Below, one piece after another: positions 59,412-64,000 of a DNA stretch of 64,000 nucleotides. The notes below the pieces were generated by a model. That model ran no database searches, was not told the origin of the DNA, and was given only the letters and a program-made list of their open reading frames with translations. Both the position numbers and the translations under genes were made by a program. Every line of letters begins with the position of its first letter. Within the stretch, counting starts at the first letter, position 1. Source of the stretch: Cupriavidus pinatubonensis (GTDB taxonomy: Bacteria > Pseudomonadota > Gammaproteobacteria > Burkholderiales > Burkholderiaceae); assembly GCF_019602855.1 (NCBI RefSeq), contig NZ_CP080767.1, forward strand, positions 3,658,001 through 3,722,000, written 5' to 3'.

Positions 59412-60881
59412 TCAGACTACACGGGAATACTTCGGTACGAACCGGACAGGCTGCGCGCCGTCATTGGCGGCCGGTTGCACGGCAGGCGGTCGTGCGGCGT
59501 CTTCGCGCAGGTAGCGGTCGAACACCATGGCCACGCGGCGAACCAGCAAGCGGCCAAGCAAGGTCACCTCGATCCGGCGCGGATCGCGACGCACCAGGCC
59601 ATCTTCGGCGAGGCGGTCGAGATCCGCGAGTTCGGCTGCGAAGGCGTGCGCGAAATCGATGCCATGGCGTGCCTCGATCTGCGTGATGTCGAGTACCCCG
59701 TTGCACATCAGCGCGCCGATGATCTCGCGTCGCAGGTGGTCATCCTGATTCATCGCGAAGCCACGCATCACTGGCAGATGGCCGGCATCGAGCGACGCAT
59801 AGTATTCGTCGAGCGTGCGCGCGTTCTGCACGTAGCGGCCCGCCACGGCGCCGATCGCGGAAATGCCGAAGCCGAGCTGGTCGTAGCCCGCATGCGTGGA
59901 ATAGCCCTGGAAATTGCGCTGCAGCCGGCCTTCGCGTTGCGCTACGGCGAGGTCGTCATCGGGCAGCGCAAAGTGGTCCATGCCGATGTAGACATAACCG
60001 GCGGCGGTCAGGCGTTCGATCGTCGAGACGAGGATGTCGAGCTTCTCGCCTGCGCTCGGCAGCGCATTCTCATCGATACGCCGTTGTGGCTTGAAGACGT
60101 GAGGCAAGTGCGCGTAGCTGTAGACCGAGAGCCGGTCGGGCCGCAGCGTCAGCACCTGTTCCACCGTGGCATTGAAGCGCGCCGTGGTCTGGTGCGGCAG
60201 ACCATAGATCAGGTCCAGGCTCACCGAGCGGAATCCGAGCTCACGCGCGGCATCCACGACGGCGCGGGTTTCCTCGAACGGCTGCACGCGGTGGATGGCC
60301 TGCTGCACTTCTGGATCGAAATCCTGCACGCCGAGGCTCACGCGGTTGAATCCCAGCTCGGCCAGCAGCGCCATGCGCGCGTGGTCGACGCGGCGCGGAT
60401 CGATCTCGATCGAGTGCTCGCCCTCGGCCGGCAGGTCGAAATGCTCGTGCAGCGACACCATCACGCGCCGCATCTCTTCCGGGTTCAAGAAAGTCGGCGT
60501 GCCGCCGCCCCAGTGTGACTGCAGCACCTGGCGACGCCCGCCAATGTGCGCAGCCGCCAGGGCCATTTCCTTGGCCAGATAGTGGACGTACTTGGCGCTG
60601 CGGCCGTGATCGCGCGTGATGACCTTGTTGCAGCCGCAGTAGTAACAGATGTTCTCGCAGAACGGGATGTGCAGATACAGCGACAACGGCGCGGGCGCGG
60701 CGGCGCGGCAGTCCGCCAGCGAAGCGTGGTAGCCGGCCTCGCCGAGTTTGTTGTGGAAGCGGTCCGCCGTGGGATACGAGGTGTAGCGCGGGCCGTTCCC
60801 ATCGATGCGGCCAGCCAGCGCACGGAAGTCGGACAGGGCACGGCGGTCGAGCGCCGGGGATGATGTTGCGGGGGAATTCAT
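59412..60881 (-). CDS. hemN: Oxygen-independent coproporphyrinogen III oxidase
   Basis: A 489-residue radical-SAM enzyme converting coproporphyrinogen III to protoporphyrinogen IX without oxygen. The iron-sulfur motif is CX3CX2C (Cys75, Cys79, Cys82 in IPFCENICYYCGCN), with the HWGGGTPTFLN and GVQDFDPEVQQAIHRVQPFEET family segments. The ATG at 60881 is preferred to upstream starts because of the conserved N-terminus. An FNR/ANR box lies 61 bases upstream, so anaerobic induction is likely. HemN (not HemW) is supported by length and the retained C-terminal domain. Confidence 0.95.
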   Translation of the reverse strand: MNSPATSSPALDRRALSDFRALAGRIDGNGPRYTSYPTADRFHNKLGEAGYHASLADCRAAAPAPLSLYLHIPFCENICYYCGCNKVITRDHGRSAKYVHYLAKEMALAAAHIGGRRQVLQSHWGGGTPTFLNPEEMRRVMVSLHEHFDLPAEGEHSIEIDPRRVDHARMALLAELGFNRVSLGVQDFDPEVQQAIHRVQPFEETRAVVDAARELGFRSVSLDLIYGLPHQTTARFNATVEQVLTLRPDRLSVYSYAHLPHVFKPQRRIDENALPSAGEKLDILVSTIERLTAAGYVYIGMDHFALPDDDLAVAQREGRLQRNFQGYSTHAGYDQLGFGISAIGAVAGRYVQNARTLDEYYASLDAGHLPVMRGFAMNQDDHLRREIIGALMCNGVLDITQIEARHGIDFAHAFAAELADLDRLAEDGLVRRDPRRIEVTLLGRLLVRRVAMVFDRYLREDAARPPAVQPAANDGAQPVRFVPKYSRVV

Positions 60882-60941
60882 GGGGGCGGACTTACCGGGG
60901 AGTTTGACGGCCCATGCTAGAGCCCCTAGGCCAATGGGGAA

Positions 60942-60955
60942 TTGACGCGCATCAA
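60942..60955 (-). promoter_or_regulatory. FNR/ANR box upstream of hemN
   Basis: TTGAC-GCGC-ATCAA, matching the FNR/ANR consensus TTGAT-N4-ATCAA at nine of ten positions. It is centred about 68 bases upstream of the hemN start, a typical distance for an activated class II promoter with a short leader. Confidence 0.8.
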
Positions 60956-61087
60956 GCGCGGCAGCCATGGCATGCGCGCAGCCCCTCGTCAGCGGGGGTA
61001 TTTCGTCACATTTTTGTCATGCGTGCCGGATACGCTGCCCCCCGCACCTCCGGCGGCCGCCGGCCGGGCCGCCAGAAAACCGTTCCA

Positions 61088-62227
61088 ATGCCCTCGATCC
61101 TTCACCATCCGCCGTACCCGCCGCTGCGCGCCGACAAGCTGCCGGCCTCCGCGCAGCGCCGCCAACTGATCTTGGCCCTCGGGGGCCTGGCCGCCGCGCC
61201 GCTCGCGCTGGCCCAGTCGCCGGCCCGCCGCACGGTCGTCGTCGGCCATCTGCTGGATCGCAGCGGCGCGCAGGCCGATCTTGCGCGCGACTACCTGGCG
61301 GGGGCCAAGGTCATGTTCGATGCGGCCAACGCCGGCGGGGGCCCGGTGCGGATCCAGCATGTCGTGCGCGACGCCGATGCCAATCCGCGCGCGGCGCTCG
61401 CCCAGGCGCTGTCGCTGGTGGACGGCGAGCATGCCGAACTGTTGTTCGGCCCCGGAGACCAATTGCTGCCGGCGCTTGCGGGCTCGTCGGAACTGCACCG
61501 GCGCGGGGTGCAGATCGTTGCGCCGCTCTCGGGCCTGGCGCTGAACGCCGAAAACGTCTGGTTCACGCGCGCGGACTACCAGGCCGAACTCGACGCCGCG
61601 GTCAGGCAGCTACGCGACTATGGGCTGACGCGCGTGGCGTTGGCGGTCTCGAAGGAATTCGCGTCGATTGCCGCCGGCAACGGCGCATCGTGGCTGGCCC
61701 GGCAGGAGTCCGCGATGGGTGCCCGCGCGGTGCCGCTGGACGGTAACGCGGATGCCGCTGCCCGCAGCATCGCGGCCCAACGGCCGGGCGCCGTCTTCGT
61801 GGTGGGCGACACGCTTGCATACGCGAGCCTGGGCCGCGCGCTGGCCGCGCAGGGCTGGTACGGATTCCTGGTCGGATTGTCGGCGGTCAGTCCGACAGTG
61901 GCGCGCGAAGTGCTCGGCGCCGGCTACGCAGGTGGCATCGTGCTGACGCAGGTCGCGCCGGGCCCGCAGGCCGCGACGCTGCGCGTGGTCAAGGAGCACG
62001 TGGCGCGCATGAAGCAATACCTCGACGAGCCGCCCTCGCCGGCAACCATCGCCGGGTATATCGGCGCGGCGTGGCTGGTGCGCGCACTCGGCACGTGGCG
62101 CGGTGGCACGGCGGAACTGCGACGCGCACTGCAGGCGCGCGTGGACGTCGGCGACTTCACGCTCGATTTCACGCAGGGACAGCGCGGCTCGCGCTACGTC
62201 CAGCTCGCCGCGTCAGGCGCGCGGTAG
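61088..62227 (+). CDS. Periplasmic substrate-binding protein (Leu/Ile/Val-binding type)
   Basis: A 379-residue type I periplasmic binding protein. The signal region (QRRQLILALGGLAAAPLALAQS) is followed by two lobes of the LivJ/AmiC-like fold: VVVGHLLDRSGAQADLARDYLAGAKVMFDAANAGGG near the start and AVFVVGDTLAYASLGRALAAQGWYGFLVG later. No ABC permease or ATPase gene is adjacent. It may be an orphan sensor-type binding protein, possibly linked to the convergent two-component system. Its stop overlaps the histidine kinase stop by 15 bases. Confidence 0.86.
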   Translation: MPSILHHPPYPPLRADKLPASAQRRQLILALGGLAAAPLALAQSPARRTVVVGHLLDRSGAQADLARDYLAGAKVMFDAANAGGGPVRIQHVVRDADANPRAALAQALSLVDGEHAELLFGPGDQLLPALAGSSELHRRGVQIVAPLSGLALNAENVWFTRADYQAELDAAVRQLRDYGLTRVALAVSKEFASIAAGNGASWLARQESAMGARAVPLDGNADAAARSIAAQRPGAVFVVGDTLAYASLGRALAAQGWYGFLVGLSAVSPTVAREVLGAGYAGGIVLTQVAPGPQAATLRVVKEHVARMKQYLDEPPSPATIAGYIGAAWLVRALGTWRGGTAELRRALQARVDVGDFTLDFTQGQRGSRYVQLAASGAR

Positions 62228-63289
62228 GTCGATGCGCACGCGCAGGCCGCCGGCCTCGCGGTTGGCAATCGTCAGTTCACCGCCGTGGCGCGCGACGATG
62301 TCGGCCGCGATCGACAAGCCCATGCCGACGCCGCCGGTGGCGCGGCTGCGCGACGATTCAAGCCGGTAGAACGGCTCCAGCACGCGCGCCAGCTCTTCGG
62401 GCGGAATGCCCGGGCCTTCGTCGCAGATATCGATCCGCACTCGCTGCGCGCTGTCGGTCAACACAATGTGTGCGCGCTCGCCATAGCGCTGCGCGTTCTC
62501 CACAAGGTTGACCACGGCGCGCCGCAACTCTGCCGGGTAAGCCAGCAGCGGCGCCGCCTGGCCGTTCAGCAACACCTCGTGGCCAAGCTCCGCAGCGTCG
62601 TCCACGACCGCCTGCAGCAACGCCAGCACGTCGACGCGCTGGCGCGGACCAGCGGCCTCGTCGCGGTCGCGCAGGTAATACAGCGTCGAATCGATGAGCC
62701 CGTTCATCTCGGCCAAGTCCTGGCGCAGCCGGTACTGCACCGGGTTGTCGGCAATTCCCTCGAGGCGCAGGCTCATGCGCGTGAGCGGTGTGCGCAGATC
62801 GTGCGAGACCGCGGCGAGGAAGCGCGACTGCTGCGCAAGCTGCATGCGGATGCGTTGCTGCATATGGTTGAACGCCTGCGCGGCCGCGCGCGCCTCGGCC
62901 GGGCCGGTGTGCTCGTCCAGCGGCGGCGCGTGCACATCCTGCGCAAGGCGCCCTGCTCCGCTTGCGAGTTGCTGTACGGGGCGCGCCAGAAGGCGTGCGC
63001 CGGCCCATGACGCGGCCACGATGGCAGCCAGCTGGAACAGCATGCCGAGATGAGGCGGCCAGATTCCGCGCAGCCCTGGCGGCGGCGGTGGCGGGCGACT
63101 GCCCTGCGGCGGGCCAGGCGCTCCGGGGGGCGGATTGCCGCGCATCTCATGCGGGACATGGTGCCCGCCGGGACGCGGAAACAGGCTTTCGATCACGGTC
63201 ACGCCGAGCAGGTGCACGCACAGCATGATCGTGGCCATGACCACGAACAGCCGCAGGAACATCGAGTCGTAGCGCGCGAAGCGGGCCAT
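62213..63289 (-). CDS. Sensor histidine kinase (OmpR-system type)
   Basis: A 358-residue kinase. Two membrane helices (about 12-33 and 82-102) flank a short periplasmic segment rich in Pro, Gly and His (about 38-78), which could bind a metal. A HAMP-like region follows (ARPVQQLASGAGRLAQDV), then the H-box SHDLRTPLTRM with His163, and the ATPase domain with NLVENAQRYGE, DEGPGIPPEEL and GVGMGLSIAADIV. It follows the response-regulator gene by four bases. Confidence 0.93.
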   Translation of the reverse strand: MARFARYDSMFLRLFVVMATIMLCVHLLGVTVIESLFPRPGGHHVPHEMRGNPPPGAPGPPQGSRPPPPPPGLRGIWPPHLGMLFQLAAIVAASWAGARLLARPVQQLASGAGRLAQDVHAPPLDEHTGPAEARAAAQAFNHMQQRIRMQLAQQSRFLAAVSHDLRTPLTRMSLRLEGIADNPVQYRLRQDLAEMNGLIDSTLYYLRDRDEAAGPRQRVDVLALLQAVVDDAAELGHEVLLNGQAAPLLAYPAELRRAVVNLVENAQRYGERAHIVLTDSAQRVRIDICDEGPGIPPEELARVLEPFYRLESSRSRATGGVGMGLSIAADIVARHGGELTIANREAGGLRVRIDLPRA

Positions 63290-63293
63290 GGCT

Positions 63294-64000
63294 TCAGCGC
63301 TCCGGCGCCGTGGTGAACACGTAGCCTTCGCCGCGCACAGTGCGGATCAGTACGGGGTCGCGCGGATCATCGCGCAGCTTCTGGCGCAGCCGCGACACCA
63401 GCAGGTCGATGCTGCGATCGAACACATCAAGGCCGCGACCACGCGCCTGGTTGATCAGCAGCTCGCGGTCGAGCACGCGGTTCGGATGCTCGACAAAGGT
63501 CAGCAGCAGGCGGAATTCGGCATTGGACAGCGGCACCACCACGTCGTCGCCATCGACAAGCTGGCGCAGCATCGTGTTGAGGCGCCAGGTGCCGAAACGC
63601 ACCTCATGGCCGCCCGACGTTGCCGCCGCGCGGCGGGTGTCACTGCGGCTGCGGCGCAGCACCGTGTGGATGCGGGCCACGAGCTCACGCATCTCGAACG
63701 GCTTGGTGACATAGTCGTCCGCTCCCACTTCAAGCCCGACAACGCGATCGGCGAGTTCGGCCCGCGCGGTCAGCATGATCACCGCCACATCGGTCTGCGC
63801 GCGTAGCTGGCGGCACAGGTCCAGACCGCTTTCGCCGGGCAGCGACAGGTCGAGGATGACCATGTCATAGTCGCCGGCGGCCATGGCACGCCGCATCTGT
63901 GCACCGCCCTCGACGCCGTCGGCCTGCATGCCGAAGGTGGACAGGTACTCGGCGAGCATGGCGCGGATCTGTGGGTCGTCGTCGACGACCAGCAGGCGAA
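63294..64000 (-). CDS. OmpR/PhoB-family response regulator (N-terminus cut by window edge)
   Basis: The receiver domain is cut at its first strand: the frame enters from the right edge reading LLVVDDDPQIRAMLAEYL and continues to the phosphoacceptor Asp in VILDLSLPGESG, the Thr/Ser of MLTARAE and the Lys in DDYVTKPF. A winged-helix DNA-binding domain follows (LLTFVEHPNRVLDRELLIN, SIDLLVSRLRQKL, TVRGEGYVF). The start codon is just outside the window. It forms a two-component system with the kinase downstream. Confidence 0.94.
   Translation of the reverse strand, partial: RLLVVDDDPQIRAMLAEYLSTFGMQADGVEGGAQMRRAMAAGDYDMVILDLSLPGESGLDLCRQLRAQTDVAVIMLTARAELADRVVGLEVGADDYVTKPFEMRELVARIHTVLRRSRSDTRRAAATSGGHEVRFGTWRLNTMLRQLVDGDDVVVPLSNAEFRLLLTFVEHPNRVLDRELLINQARGRGLDVFDRSIDLLVSRLRQKLRDDPRDPVLIRTVRGEGYVFTTAPER

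Overview
The window is GC-rich (roughly 65%), densely coded chromosomal DNA. Gene content, gene order and codon use fit a betaproteobacterium of the Burkholderiales, most likely a Cupriavidus/Ralstonia-type soil chemolithotroph (inference from synteny and protein families; no database search was run). No insertion sequence, prophage, integrase or CRISPR array was seen. One tRNA gene (Arg, anticodon CCG) is present.

Layout. (1) 1-10231, minus strand: a sulfur-oxidation island, soxR-soxC-soxD-cytochrome c-soxY-soxZ-dsrE-like-soxA-soxX-soxW-like-soxB (soxB runs off the left edge). Upstream of it lie an EamA-type exporter and a flavocytochrome c sulfide dehydrogenase pair (fccB, fccA). Together they would oxidise thiosulfate and sulfide in the periplasm and feed electrons into c-type cytochromes. 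(2) 10356-15985: a housekeeping block with dolP, diaA, yraN, rsmI, rlpA, a metallo-beta-lactamase hydrolase, a DEDD exonuclease-like gene and a small membrane protein. (3) 16127-19336: small stress and detoxification genes (arsC-like, two acetyltransferases, azoR, an AhpD-like gene with a divergent marR). (4) 19403-24509: ureide/N-carbamoyl-type and M20 hydrolases, a DctA-type transporter and a GntR/FCD regulator. (5) 24830-29258: a beta-oxidation-like cassette (DECR-type SDR, two crotonases, an acyl-CoA ligase) preceded by a 20-codon cysteine-containing leader ORF. (6) 29255-34450: two LysR regulators and an MFS transporter plus amidohydrolase pair. (7) 35492-42126: the glycerate pathway gcl-hyi-glxR-ttuD followed by pyruvate kinase, giving a complete route from glyoxylate to pyruvate. 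(8) 42344-45406: zinc metallopeptidase, a secreted 12-residue-repeat protein, rnk and an orphan cadR-type MerR regulator. (9) 45482-52414: a divergent locus with DUF350, SPFH-SHOCT, DUF4178/zinc-ribbon, a 54-residue Gly/Ser protein and SpeD on one side, and a membrane-embedded spermidine-synthase-like protein plus an exported FAD amine-oxidase-like protein on the other. (10) 52474-64000: htpX, a FemAB-like gene, arfB, a broken FAD oxidase, a MipA/OmpV porin, the tRNA, a diheme cytochrome c, hemN with an FNR/ANR box, a periplasmic binding protein, and an OmpR-type two-component system cut by the right edge.

The most unusual region is block 9. It combines aminopropyl-donor synthesis (SpeD), an aminopropyltransferase fold tethered to membrane helices, an exported oxidase that could act on amines, and SPFH/DUF350/DUF4178 membrane-stress partners. 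This looks like a membrane-linked aminopropylation system rather than ordinary cytosolic spermidine synthesis. The other notable signals are the leader ORF with competing hairpins at 24830, the tandem-repeat exported protein at 43437, and several perfect or near-perfect dyads beside regulators (soxR, marR, gntR, cadR, hemN).
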